Source: SIG575 sp045632485
Lineage (GTDB): Bacteria; Bacillota; Clostridia; Oscillospirales; Acutalibacteraceae
Assembly (NCBI GenBank): GCA_045632485.1
Contig: JAZQWT010000157.1
Coordinates: 1 to 12,964 of the forward strand
Reading direction: 5' to 3'
Length of the DNA: 12,964 nucleotides
This document shows positions 1 through 7,148 of this stretch, in pieces (positions within the stretch are counted from its first letter, which is position 1; each line of letters opens with the position of its first letter). The notes beneath the pieces are model-generated. The model saw only the letters and a program-made list of their open reading frames with translations. It searched no databases and was not told where the DNA came from. Both the position numbers and the translations under genes were made by a program.

Positions 1-159
1 GAAATTACAACTGATGAAGAAAAGCCTCTTAATGCAACGTTGTTTATTCCCGAAAATAAACTTACACCTGAACTGAAGGTTAAATTTTCAGTAGCAGATG
101 AAATGAGCGAAGAGGAAGTACGTTACGAGCATAATACATCACCTATTATAATTGAGTAA
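1..159 (+). CDS. 3' end of an unidentified gene (C-terminal 52 residues)
   Basis: An open frame runs from the first base of the window to a TAA at 157-159, giving the last 52 residues of a protein whose start lies outside. The visible part is acidic and hydrophilic. It has short alternating hydrophobic stretches such as TLFIP and LKVKFSV, a Glu-rich EEEV run, and ends SPIIIE. There is no membrane segment, Cys motif or sorting signal. The fragment is too short to assign a family. Codon choice resembles the neighbouring genes, and a repeat carrying a terminator-like hairpin begins 20 nt after the stop, which supports a genuine gene end. Confidence 0.6.
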   Translation, partial: EITTDEEKPLNATLFIPENKLTPELKVKFSVADEMSEEEVRYEHNTSPIIIE

Positions 160-179
160 AAAACAAGGAACAGGGTTAT

Positions 180-292
180 CGCTGAGTTCACATAAGGCAG
201 TATTTCTTTATAGTGTGAACTTGCGGCACAATAATGCGTTAAAAAACACCGATACGCGACAGCGTTATCGGTGTTTTTAGCCTTTCTTATAC
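180..292. repeat. Dispersed repeat, copy 1 (left end of a MITE-like element)
   Basis: This ~113-nt stretch is nearly identical (by eye about 8-10 differences) to 5435-5548. Both begin with cgctgag, share the block gcggcacaataatgcg, and contain a hairpin ending in ggtgttttt. Both lie 15-20 nt downstream of a stop codon on the same strand. Only the left half of the 274-bp element is present here: after about position 292 the sequence diverges and there is no matching right inverted repeat. It therefore looks like a truncated or solo-end copy. Because it holds the only terminator-like hairpin after the gene at 1-159, it probably now serves as that gene's terminator. Confidence 0.7.
242..278 (+). 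terminator. Rho-independent terminator-like hairpin within repeat copy 1
   Basis: A 13-nt arm aaaaacaccgata (242-254) is the exact reverse complement of 266-278, with an 11-nt loop and a run of five T at the end of the second arm. The A-run on the left and T-run on the right make it potentially bidirectional. It lies inside the repeat; the second copy has two or three mismatches in the same stem. Confidence 0.7.
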
Positions 293-314
293 AAAATTAT
301 TTTATATAAGATAA

Positions 315-343
315 TTGCAATTATTTCAAAATTATGCTACAAT
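315..343 (+). promoter_or_regulatory. Sigma-A promoter of mscL
   Basis: A -35 TTGCAA (315-320) is followed by a 17-nt spacer and a -10 TACAAT (338-343), the latter preceded by TGc, an extended -10. Transcription should start near 350, about 20 nt before the mscL start codon, so the 5' leader is very short. The upstream DNA is AT-rich, which could add UP-element-like strength. Confidence 0.75.
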
Positions 344-371
344 GATAAAAAATTTGTAAAGGATGGTAGAA

Positions 372-857
372 ATGAAAGGTTTCTTCAAAGATTTCAAAGA
401 GTTCATCACAAAAGGCAATATCATTGATATGGCAGTCGGCGTTGTTATCGGCGGTGCTTTCGGCAAAATCGTTACAGGTCTTGTTGAAAATATTATCAAC
501 CCCGTAATTGCAAAGCTTACAGGCGCAATCAATATGAACGAAATGATGACTGAAATCCAGCCCGCTACTGAAACAACAGAAGCAATCAACATTATGTGGG
601 GCACATGGCTTCAGACAATCATTGATTTCCTCATCGTTGCTTTCTGCGTATTTGTTGTTCTCCGCGTTATTATGAAGGTTAAGAACAAACTCGACGCTGC
701 TAAAATTGCAGAAGAAGAAAAGAAAGCAGCTGAAGAAAAAGCAAAAGCAGATGCTGAACTTGAAGCAGTAAAAGCTCGTCAGGCACAGCTCGAAGAAAGC
801 ACACTCAATCAGGAAAAACTTCTTGCTGACATCAAAGAAATCCTTAGCAAGAAATAA
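372..857 (+). CDS. mscL: Large-conductance mechanosensitive channel MscL
   Basis: MscL forms a homopentameric pore in the cytoplasmic membrane that opens under membrane tension and releases solutes during hypo-osmotic shock. The N-terminal helix (MKGFFKDFKEF, residues 1-11) is followed by TM1 at about 15-48, with the typical motif GNIIDMAVGVVIGGAFGKIV, then a short external loop with a MNEM motif, and TM2 at about 77-103. From about 104 to 161 there is a long, Lys/Glu/Ala-rich helix predicted as coiled coil. At 161 residues the protein is longer than E. coli MscL (136), all in this C-terminal helix. I chose ATG 372 because aaagga sits 8-9 nt upstream; an in-frame ATG at 363 would overlap that ribosome site. 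The next gene starts 3 nt after the stop, suggesting co-transcription. Confidence 0.95.
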   Translation: MKGFFKDFKEFITKGNIIDMAVGVVIGGAFGKIVTGLVENIINPVIAKLTGAINMNEMMTEIQPATETTEAINIMWGTWLQTIIDFLIVAFCVFVVLRVIMKVKNKLDAAKIAEEEKKAAEEKAKADAELEAVKARQAQLEESTLNQEKLLADIKEILSKK

Positions 858-860
858 TTT

Positions 861-1829
861 ATGATAAACAGAGTTTTATCTTTTTTCTTTATGCTTATTC
901 TGCACATAACTTCATATTTCGGTTTACCCTTTGACAGTTATGAACAGAAAAAACTTTTCAATGATGCTGATTTCATAAACGGCTTTACTGTCGTATCACA
1001 GCAGACGGAAAACGGTAATCAGATTCCTCTTGGTGATTTTGTTTATAACGAAAGTGAAAATTCACCTTCATGGACAATTGCTCAATGGAATAGCGGAAAC
1101 TGCCTCTGGGAGAACAGAATTGACAGTGATAAATGCACAATCACTGACAGTCTTACAAAAGCTGTTACATACAACCCTGAAGACAAATCCGTTTCAATGC
1201 GTCTTAATGCAAGTAACGTATATAACGGCGAAGAGGCAACATATGAAAACTGGCCTCACCTGCTTCTTGAGCAATCACCTGTCTGCGATTATCAGGCTTT
1301 AAGCGAAGATGACAAGGCATTCTACAACTGCTCTGCAGACAGAATTGTTCTTGAACTCGATATAAGACTTAAGGATTTTGTTGACACAACAAACAAAGAC
1401 GGTGTAAACGCAGCACAGTACCTTGCTTATTTCTATCTGAAAGGTACTGAAACACACGAATTTATATGGTTTGGCATTAACCTTTTTGACGACAGAGGAC
1501 CTACTGATACAGTATGGTCTCTCGATAAAGCAAGCGGGCAGATGATTTACTGTCTTTCTTCAAAAGACACATTCGGCTCTGACAGAAAATCGCTTTACAG
1601 AAAAGGTAAGCCTTTCGTTTCAGACAAATGGACTCACGTTGAGGTTGATCTTACTCCTCACATTGAAAAGGCAATGAAAAAAGCAAATGATTCAGATACT
1701 TTTTCACACAAAGTGAAAGCAGAAGATTTTTATATCGGCGGTACAAACATAGGTTTCGAAATTCACGGAAATTATGACTGCACTGTGGATATTAAAAACT
1801 TCAACCTGACATCATATAATAAGAAATAA
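861..1829 (+). CDS. Putative exported beta-sandwich protein of unknown function
   Basis: I do not recognise a named family. The 322-residue product starts with a hydrophobic stretch (residues about 5-22, FFFMLILHITSYFG) after a Lys/Arg-poor start, which reads as a signal peptide or N-terminal membrane anchor without a clear A-X-A cleavage site. The rest is rich in alternating polar/hydrophobic strands, Trp and Tyr, with five or six Cys. Segments such as IVLELDIRLKDF, WTHVEVDLTPHI and YIGGTNIGFEIHG resemble the strand pattern of lectin- or carbohydrate-binding jelly rolls; this is a resemblance by eye, not a domain match. ATG 861 lies 3 nt after the mscL stop and lacks a good ribosome site, so expression probably depends on coupling to mscL. 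A strong terminator follows at 1836-1868, so mscL and this gene likely form a two-gene operon. Confidence 0.75.
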   Translation: MINRVLSFFFMLILHITSYFGLPFDSYEQKKLFNDADFINGFTVVSQQTENGNQIPLGDFVYNESENSPSWTIAQWNSGNCLWENRIDSDKCTITDSLTKAVTYNPEDKSVSMRLNASNVYNGEEATYENWPHLLLEQSPVCDYQALSEDDKAFYNCSADRIVLELDIRLKDFVDTTNKDGVNAAQYLAYFYLKGTETHEFIWFGINLFDDRGPTDTVWSLDKASGQMIYCLSSKDTFGSDRKSLYRKGKPFVSDKWTHVEVDLTPHIEKAMKKANDSDTFSHKVKAEDFYIGGTNIGFEIHGNYDCTVDIKNFNLTSYNKK

Positions 1830-1835
1830 TTTTAA

Positions 1836-1868
1836 GGGTGTATCAAAGCATTGATACACCCTGTTTTT
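1836..1868 (+). terminator. Rho-independent terminator of the mscL operon
   Basis: A perfect 11-bp stem, gggtgtatcaa (1836-1846) against 1851-1861, closes a 4-nt loop agca and is followed by tgttttta. It begins 7 nt after the stop of the preceding gene. The hairpin covers a possible TTG start at 1851 for the next gene, which argues against using that start. Confidence 0.9.
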
Positions 1869-1880
1869 AGAGAGTTAATT

Positions 1881-2615
1881 ATGAAAAACAGATATACTTC
1901 TTTAGACATTTTGCGAAGCCTTGCACTCATAAGTATGATTATTTTTCACACTGTATGGGATTTGGTATATATTTTCAGAATTGATATACCATGGTTTAAA
2001 AACGACATAGGCGAAATATGGCAACAAAGCACCCTGTGGACCTTTGTTTTACTTTCGGGTTACTGCTTCAATTTAGGCAAAAAGCGTCTTAAAAGGGCAA
2101 TTACGGTAATAATTTGCTCTGTTATTATAAGTGTTGTAACCTTTATATTTATGCCGAACAGTTCAATACTTTTCGGAGTGCTTTGTTTTATGGGTACAGC
2201 AATGCTCATTACTATCCCCCTTGATAAAGTTTTCAGAAAAATTCCTGCTGTGTGCGGTCTTACAGTTTCGGCAATTCTTTTTGCACTTACTAAGAATATT
2301 GTTAAAAGAGAAATTTCACTTTTTGGTTTTGAGTTATTTCAGGTACCGTATTTTTTATACAAAAACCATTTTACCGCCTTTCTCGGTTTTCCGCCCTATG
2401 GATTGTCTTCTGCCGATTATATACCGATTATTCCTTGGATTTTTCTTTTCTTCTGCGGATATTTCTTATTCAGGCTTTCAGAAAAAAAAGATTGGCTTAA
2501 GCATCTTTCATTTGTTTCCTGTAAACCTCTCGAATTTATAGGCAGAAATACTCTGTGGATTTATATGGCACATCAGCCTGTGATTTACGGCATTTTATAT
2601 CTGATTTTCAAATAA
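1881..2615 (+). CDS. Small heparan-alpha-glucosaminide N-acetyltransferase-like membrane protein (DUF1624 type)
   Basis: This 244-residue polytopic membrane protein has the hallmarks of the DUF1624/HGSNAT catalytic family, integral acyltransferases that pass an acetyl or related group across the membrane to a sugar. It opens with RYTSLDILRSLALISMIIFH (residues 4-23), with conserved Arg, Asp, Arg and a His at 23 followed by Asp27. Then come about six hydrophobic helices, an ILFGVLCFMG segment (96-105), the family-typical YIPIIPW (180-186), and a C-terminal FIGRNTLWIYMAHQP (219-233). It lacks the extra luminal domain of eukaryotic HGSNAT, as bacterial members do. The substrate is unknown; a cell-wall or capsule sugar is plausible. 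ATG 1881 has agagag 6 nt upstream; the alternative TTG at 1851 lies inside a terminator. The gene stands alone between two terminators, so it probably has its own weak promoter or depends on readthrough. Confidence 0.8.
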   Translation: MKNRYTSLDILRSLALISMIIFHTVWDLVYIFRIDIPWFKNDIGEIWQQSTLWTFVLLSGYCFNLGKKRLKRAITVIICSVIISVVTFIFMPNSSILFGVLCFMGTAMLITIPLDKVFRKIPAVCGLTVSAILFALTKNIVKREISLFGFELFQVPYFLYKNHFTAFLGFPPYGLSSADYIPIIPWIFLFFCGYFLFRLSEKKDWLKHLSFVSCKPLEFIGRNTLWIYMAHQPVIYGILYLIFK

Positions 2616-2620
2616 AAATC

Positions 2621-2658
2621 AAGCATCAGTAATCCTGAGATTACTGATGCTTTTATTT
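2621..2658. terminator. Bidirectional terminator between the DUF1624 gene and ligA
   Basis: A perfect 14-bp stem, aagcatcagtaatc (2621-2634) with 2639-2652, closes a ctga loop. A T-rich tail follows on the plus side (ttttattttac) and an A-run (aataaaaa) precedes it, giving a U-tail for minus-strand transcripts too. It sits 5 nt after the plus-strand stop at 2615 and about 60 nt past the ligA stop, so it can serve both convergent genes. Confidence 0.9.
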
Positions 2659-2715
2659 TACATATAAGAAATTTATTTAAAGAGCCGAAATTCGAAACTT
2701 TCATAAAAGCCCCTT

Positions 2716-4689
2716 TTACTGTGTCATCTGTAAAAATTCTTCTTCGGTTATAATTGTGATTCCCAGGCTTTGTGCTTTTGTAAGCTTTGAGCCTGCTTCT
2801 TCACCTGCTAAAACGTAAGTCGTTTTCTTTGAAACGGAAGAAGATGTTTTGCCGGAATATTTTTCAATTATTTCACTTGCTTCATTGCGTGACAATGTTG
2901 GCAATGTGCCTGTAAGCACAAATGTCATACCCTGGAAACGGTTGTCTTTAACTTCCTGCAGAGAGTTCATATTAACTCCTGCGTTTTTAAACTCTTCAAT
3001 CATTTTCTTTGTAGGCTCAAGGGAAAAGAATTCTGCAACACTTTCAGCCATAATTTCACCGAAGCCGTCAATAAGAAGAATTTCTTCTTTTGTTGCAGAC
3101 ATAAGCTTCTCCATAGTGCCGAAATTCACAGCAAGAAGCTTTGCTGCTTTCTGACCGATATGCCTGATACCAAAAGCAAAAAGAAGCTTTGCAAGGTCAT
3201 TTTCTTTAGATTTTTCTATTGCATCAATAAGATTCTTCGCAGATTTTTCCGCAAATCTTTCAAGAGATAAAATCTGCTCTTCTTTTAAATAATAAATATC
3301 TGCTGCGTTTTTAATTAACTTTTCATTTACGAGCACTTCAACAACGGCTTCGCCGAGACCCTCGATATCCATAGCATCACGAGAGCAGAAATGGATAATA
3401 TTCCGAAGAAGCTGTGCCGGGCATTCAGGGTTATGGCAACGGATTGCCGCTTCGTCTTCATCGCGTGAAACTGCACTCCCGCAAGAAGGACAAATACGTG
3501 GCATACTGTAAACTTCGCAGTTTTCACCTTTCTTTGCAACTGATACAATTTCAGGAATGATATCTCCTGCTTTACGTACTATTACGGTATCACCGATACT
3601 GATACCTTTTTCACGGATAAAATCTTCGTTATGCATTGTGGCTCTGCCTACAGTTGAACCGGCAAGAAGTACAGGCTCTAAAACTGCAACCGGTGTGAGC
3701 ACACCTGTTCTACCGACCTGAATTTCAACGCCCGTAAGTGTTGTTTCCTTTTCTTCAGGGGGGTATTTATATGCAACAGCCCATTTGGGGAATTTTGAAG
3801 TTGAACCAAGTTCTCTTCTTTTTTCAAAATTATTTACTTTAATAACTGCACCGTCAATATCAAAAGGAAGATTTCCGCGCTCATTACCGATACGCTCAAT
3901 TTCAGTAAGCACGTCTTTGAATTCGCTGTATTCATTATAAAAAGGAACTGTTCTGAAGCCCAATGTTTTAAGATAATCAAGAGACTCCTTATGTGATGTG
4001 ATTTCTTTGCCCTCAATCTGCTGAATATTGAAAACAAAAATACTTAAATTTCTTTCGGCAGCAATTTTTGAGCTTTTCTGCCTTAATGAACCTGCAGCAG
4101 CATTACGGGGATTTTTAAATGGCTTTTCACCGTTTATTTCCTGCTTTTCAACGAGAGAAAGAAAAACCTCTCTCGGCATATAAACTTCTCCCCTGACTTC
4201 AACAAAGGGGATTTTTTCATTGAGAACAAGAGGGATTGTTTTGATTGTACGCAGATTTGCTGTAACATCTTCACCCACCTGACCGTCACCACGTGTTGAG
4301 CCTCTCACAAAAACACCATCGCGGTATTCAAGAGAAACTGAAAGACCGTCAATTTTAGGTTCAACTACATATGATACAGATTTATCGCCGATTTTTTCAT
4401 CAAAGCTTTCAAGCTCTTCAAAACTGAATGCATCCTGCAGACTTTCCATAGGTACCGCATGATGAACTTCCTCAAAACGGTTATCTGCCATTCCGCCGAC
4501 TCGCTGTGTCGGTGAATCAGGCGTGACAAGTGACGGAAAATCATTTTCGATATTTTCGAGTTCACGCAAAGCTTTATCATACTCAAAGTCGGAAATCTGC
4601 GGATCGTCATCGATATAATATTTTTTACTGTGATAGTTCAAAAAATCTCTTAATTCTTCAGCACGTATTTTTGCTTCGTTCAAAGTCAT
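2716..4689 (-). CDS. ligA: NAD-dependent DNA ligase LigA
   Basis: LigA seals nicks in double-stranded DNA using NAD+ during replication and repair. The 657-residue product shows the whole family layout. The Ia domain lies at about 1-65 and the adenylation domain carries the AMP-accepting Lys at about 112 in VEPKIDGLS, with further nucleotide-binding motifs (RGEVYMP, DGAVIKVN, KWAVAYKYPPEE). The OB fold is followed by a Cys4 zinc finger (Cys about 400, 403, 418, 423; CPSCG and CHNPEC), helix-hairpin-helix repeats (IEGLGEAVVE, FGIRHIGQKAAKLL, IDGFGEIMAESV) and a C-terminal BRCT domain from about 583 (MTFVLTGTLPTLSR). I use ATG 4689, with aaaggtga 5 nt upstream, rather than the in-frame TTG at 4707. 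It is complete and looks functional. It diverges from the cytidylate-kinase-like gene. Confidence 0.98.
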   Translation of the reverse strand: MTLNEAKIRAEELRDFLNYHSKKYYIDDDPQISDFEYDKALRELENIENDFPSLVTPDSPTQRVGGMADNRFEEVHHAVPMESLQDAFSFEELESFDEKIGDKSVSYVVEPKIDGLSVSLEYRDGVFVRGSTRGDGQVGEDVTANLRTIKTIPLVLNEKIPFVEVRGEVYMPREVFLSLVEKQEINGEKPFKNPRNAAAGSLRQKSSKIAAERNLSIFVFNIQQIEGKEITSHKESLDYLKTLGFRTVPFYNEYSEFKDVLTEIERIGNERGNLPFDIDGAVIKVNNFEKRRELGSTSKFPKWAVAYKYPPEEKETTLTGVEIQVGRTGVLTPVAVLEPVLLAGSTVGRATMHNEDFIREKGISIGDTVIVRKAGDIIPEIVSVAKKGENCEVYSMPRICPSCGSAVSRDEDEAAIRCHNPECPAQLLRNIIHFCSRDAMDIEGLGEAVVEVLVNEKLIKNAADIYYLKEEQILSLERFAEKSAKNLIDAIEKSKENDLAKLLFAFGIRHIGQKAAKLLAVNFGTMEKLMSATKEEILLIDGFGEIMAESVAEFFSLEPTKKMIEEFKNAGVNMNSLQEVKDNRFQGMTFVLTGTLPTLSRNEASEIIEKYSGKTSSSVSKKTTYVLAGEEAGSKLTKAQSLGITIITEEEFLQMTQ

Positions 4690-4722
4690 AAAAATCACCT
4701 TTAACAATATCTGTAGAGTTAT

Positions 4723-4751
4723 ATTTTAACATTATTATTGCCATTTTTCAA
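4723..4751 (-). promoter_or_regulatory. Sigma-A promoter of ligA
   Basis: Read on the minus strand: -35 TTGAAA (4751-4746), a 17-nt spacer, and -10 TAAAAT (4728-4723) preceded by TGt. The expected start is near 4716, giving a leader of about 27 nt before ATG 4689. Its -35 box lies inside the spacer of the opposing promoter at 4738-4766. Confidence 0.75.
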
Positions 4752-4766
4752 GGTTTGTGATAATAT
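4738..4766 (+). promoter_or_regulatory. Sigma-A promoter of the cytidylate-kinase-like gene
   Basis: A -35 TTGCCA (4738-4743), a 17-nt spacer and a -10 TAATAT (4761-4766) preceded by TGa give a near-consensus extended -10 promoter. Transcription should start near 4773, about 28 nt before ATG 4802. It overlaps the divergent ligA promoter by about 14 bp. Confidence 0.75.
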
Positions 4767-4801
4767 ATATTTGTAATCCAACGGGAAAGGAGATTACTCT
4801 T

Positions 4802-5419
4802 ATGAAAAACAATCTTATAATTACAATAAGCCGTGAGTTCGGTAGCGGTGGACGCGAAATAGGCGAAAAACTTGCTATGGAGCTGGGCATACCTTATTAT
4901 GACAAAGCAATCATCGATAAAACAGCAAAAGAAACAGGCTTCTGTGCAGAATTCATCGAAAAAGAAGAACAGAAGGTTACATCAAGTCTTCTTTTCAATC
5001 TTGCAACAAACACATATACTTTCGGCAATATGATGTCAACTTACGGTCAGTCACTTTCAGATCAGGTTTTTCAGGCGGAATCAAAAGTTATCAGAGACCT
5101 GGCATCTGAAGGCTCATGCGTTATAGTCGGACGTTGCGCTGATTACATTCTCAAGAATCAGTTCCCCTGCTTTAACATCTTCATATGTGCAGATTTTGAA
5201 AAAAGATGTGAAAGAGCAGTCGAAAAATACGGTGTGAATAAAGACAACGTCAATGATATTGTTAAGAAAACCGATAAAGCGAGAATCAGACACAATCAGT
5301 TCTACGGCTCGCAGGATTGGGGCGACGCAAGAAACTACGATGTTACAATCAACAGCGGTACTGTCGGAATTGACAATGCTGTCCAGATGCTCAAAGCAGT
5401 TATTGAAAACTATAAATAA
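4802..5419 (+). CDS. Cytidylate kinase-like family protein
   Basis: This 205-residue P-loop protein belongs to the cytidylate-kinase-like family (PF13189 type), distinct from canonical Cmk. The N-terminus IITISREFGSGGREIGEKLA (residues 6-25) is the characteristic opening, with the P-loop GSGGREIG at 14-21. A YYDKAIIDK segment (32-40) and VIVGRCADYIL (with conserved Arg) follow. The C-terminal lid region carries DKARIRHNQFYG and a YDVTINSG strand, as in other members. The family is expected to phosphorylate a nucleoside monophosphate, but the substrate of these variants is not settled, so I give no symbol. ATG 4802 has aaaggag 9 nt upstream; an in-frame ATG at 4757 would start within the promoter -10 region and is rejected. 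Its transcript probably ends in the hairpin of the repeat at 5496-5533. Confidence 0.88.
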   Translation: MKNNLIITISREFGSGGREIGEKLAMELGIPYYDKAIIDKTAKETGFCAEFIEKEEQKVTSSLLFNLATNTYTFGNMMSTYGQSLSDQVFQAESKVIRDLASEGSCVIVGRCADYILKNQFPCFNIFICADFEKRCERAVEKYGVNKDNVNDIVKKTDKARIRHNQFYGSQDWGDARNYDVTINSGTVGIDNAVQMLKAVIENYK

Positions 5420-5434
5420 AAAAGAACAAAAAAA

Positions 5435-5708
5435 CGCTGAGCTCCCATAAGGCAGTATTTCTTTAAAATGTGAACTTGCGGCACAATAATGCGTTAAAAA
5501 ACTACGATACGGGACAGCGTTATCGGTGTTTTTAGCCTTTTCTTGTACTCACAATTTCGCATTTTAAAGTGCTTCGCAGTTTCGTAGAAATGCAAAATTG
5601 CTTGAATTGAAGCCAAAAATGCAGCAAGGCTGGCGCCTTGCGAGGCTTTTGGCAATAATACAAGGAATTTTGTTCGAGAAACAAAAACTTCCTTATAGGA
5701 ACTCAGCG
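5435..5708. mobile_element. MITE-like element of 274 bp with terminal inverted repeats
   Basis: The left end cgctgagctcccataagg (5435-5452) and the reverse complement of the right end (5691-5708, ccttataggaactcagcg) match at 15 of 18 positions, defining imperfect terminal inverted repeats. The element has no credible coding frame. Its left 114 nt recur at 180-292. It contains several hairpins: a terminator-like one at 5496-5533, a stem with caatttcgcattt at about 5552-5564 against aaatgcaaaattg near 5588-5600, and a perfect GCAAGGC/GCCTTGC stem (5624-5630 with 5635-5641) nested in a gccaaaa/ttttggc outer stem. No target-site duplication is clear because the left flank is an A-run. It begins 15 nt after the kinase stop and ends 28 nt from the recombinase remnant. 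Confidence 0.7.
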
Positions 5709-5736
5709 AATACCAGGGGTTTTTTGTATCATTAAT

Positions 5737-6620
5737 TTATTTGACAAACAAAGCTACCGTCTCAACTGTCAAATCGTTGTCCCAACGCAAACCTATGACC
5801 TCTTTATCATCATAGAAGACCGGGAATCTGAATTGGATTCTCTTCAGCAGTCTGCCACTTGGAAGCTTATCTTCAAAAATCTCCACTCGTTCAACAAAAC
5901 TCTGAAGAAATTCCTTTTTCTCTATATCACTAAATTTATCATAAAACTGTTCAAAACACAAGAGATATTTATAAATATTATCGCCTGTTATTTTCTCGCT
6001 GACAATAGCATCGATTCGGTCTTTTGTTTCCAAAATTTTGTCTTCTATGTTTTCTATTTCTTCATACAGATCATCCTGCCTTCTTTGCATATCAGCATAT
6101 TTCTTATCGTAAGAAGGGGTTAGAATATCGAGATTATCCATTTGTTGACCGAGTTTATTTTTGGCTCCTTCACACACTGTCGTTGCTGTTTGCGGAGTGC
6201 TTCAATTTCGGCTTCTAATTCAGATGTGTCGATGCTGGTATTAATTTTTTTGCAGATAGCTTCTTCAAATTTGGGGTTCTGAACAAGTTTCTTTATAATT
6301 TCCGCTACTGCATCGTTTAAGTCTGATTGTTTCCACTGATTTCTGTATGTACAAAGTTGACCATCAACTAATTTTCTATGTTTACACTGATATGTAAAAT
6401 ATTCTTTGTAATAAGTTCCGTCCGGTCTCTTTTTGCGGCTTACATTTCCGTACATTCCTGCTCCGCAAACAGGACAATGAAGAATTCCGGTAAGAAGGTG
6501 CTCATGGTCAAGGTTGTGCTTCTTAGGGTGCTTAACACCTGTCTTTCTGCGTTTCTGTTGAACAAGATTCCAATCTTCTTCGGTAATCAGTGCTTCATGA
6601 ATACTTAATTTCAAGTACAT
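5737..6620 (-). pseudogene. Large serine recombinase remnant (5'-truncated and frameshifted)
   Basis: Two minus-strand frames together form the C-terminal half of a large serine site-specific recombinase, of the type found in clostridial integrative elements. The upstream piece has IHEALITEEDWNLVQ (end of the recombinase domain) and a zinc ribbon with four Cys in C-x2-C ... C-x10-C (CPVCG; Cys 49, 52, 79, 90 of that piece), then the start of a coiled coil. The downstream piece continues it (AKNKLGQQMDNLD, DLYEEIENIEDKI) to the normal-looking C-terminal strand RWDNDLTVETVALF. The frames join near 6173-6178; loss of one G in a cag-g-tgtgtg context would restore RQVCEGAKNKL. About 290 residues remain of the usual ~500-550. 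The Ser-containing catalytic domain is absent, so it cannot recombine DNA. The similarity starts only about 20-30 bp from the next gene's start codon. Confidence 0.88.
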
Positions 6621-6641
6621 ATTGCTGAAAGGAGTTTTATT

Positions 6642-7106
6642 ATGATCACTGATGCAACAGAGATTTTAGAAATAATTGAAATCATGTCACCTGAAGATTC
6701 ACCTATGCCGTTCCCTATTCTTGAACTTTTCTGCAGGAGTGCAGGTAAAGACTATGACGACAAAGTTATCCGTTCATTTATGGGAAACGAAAAATACTAT
6801 CTGCATCTTGAAAATCCTGAATACGATAAAAACGCTCATTTCAGAGAGATTTATGTTCACGATTCAAGCTTCGAAGAAGTGGATGTAATGGCGGGTAGCA
6901 AAACCCGTATTGATACAAGAAGAAAACCAAGAAAAGGCATCATCTGTGTACAAATCGGTGACTTTCAACCATTTCTCACCATCGCAAAACAGCATAAAGA
7001 TGATATGATTTTCGGCTTCCTTAATAAAAATTTCGCTTGGTTCTCCTGCCCCGCAGATAAGGTGGATAGCATTATGAATTTCATCGGTGTACCGACTGAT
7101 GATTAA
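6642..7106 (+). CDS. Hypothetical protein, 154 residues
   Basis: I do not recognise a family. ATG 6642 has a strong aaggag site 7 nt upstream, and the coding frame fills the space to TAA 7106. The product is soluble and mixed alpha/beta, with no signal peptide or membrane helix. Its N-terminal part is acidic (EILEIIEIMSPEDS), the middle is basic (KTRIDTRRKPRKG, about residues 86-98), and the C-terminal half has strand-like pieces (GIICVQIGDF, DMIFGFLNKNFAWFSCP). The layout resembles small host-defence or accessory proteins, but nothing in the sequence fixes a function. Only about 20 bp separates it from the recombinase remnant on the opposite strand, and no convincing promoter lies in between. 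Any promoter must lie within remnant DNA, so the original upstream region may have been replaced. Confidence 0.75.
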   Translation: MITDATEILEIIEIMSPEDSPMPFPILELFCRSAGKDYDDKVIRSFMGNEKYYLHLENPEYDKNAHFREIYVHDSSFEEVDVMAGSKTRIDTRRKPRKGIICVQIGDFQPFLTIAKQHKDDMIFGFLNKNFAWFSCPADKVDSIMNFIGVPTDD

Positions 7107-7120
7107 ACTTAATATCAACA

Positions 7121-7148
7121 CAAAAACCCGTGGAGAGATCCACGGGTT
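7121..7148. terminator. Hairpin terminator with GAGA loop, best for the minus strand
   Basis: A perfect 10-bp stem, aacccgtgga (7125-7134) with 7139-7148, closes a GAGA loop (TCTC when read on the minus strand). The minus strand ends the stem with a U-run (gggtttttgtg), so it is a good terminator for the peptide-modification operon ending at 7340. On the plus strand the following sequence is acttgttta, a weak tail, but the hairpin still lies 18 nt after the stop of the gene at 6642-7106. Confidence 0.78.

Noticed and set aside
332..604. Minus-strand open frame over mscL
   Set aside because: It is antisense to a well-conserved MscL reading frame and has no ribosome site or promoter of its own.
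1851..1880. TTG start extending the DUF1624-type protein by 10 residues
   Set aside because: The codon lies in the second arm of a perfect terminator hairpin; ATG 1881 has a ribosome site and begins the conserved motif.
4690..4707. TTG start for ligA six residues upstream
   Set aside because: ATG 4689 has aaaggtga at proper spacing, and LigA homologues start at this point; the TTG start would lie over or upstream of that ribosome site.
6120..7121. Minus-strand open frames crossing the gene at 6642-7106
   Set aside because: Frames over 6864-7121 are antisense shadows; only the frames up to 6620 show recombinase similarity.
7125..7148. CRISPR-like or riboswitch hairpin
   Set aside because: It is a single 10-bp stem with a GAGA loop and a U-run on the minus strand, which a terminator explains fully; no repeats or conserved aptamer core are present.
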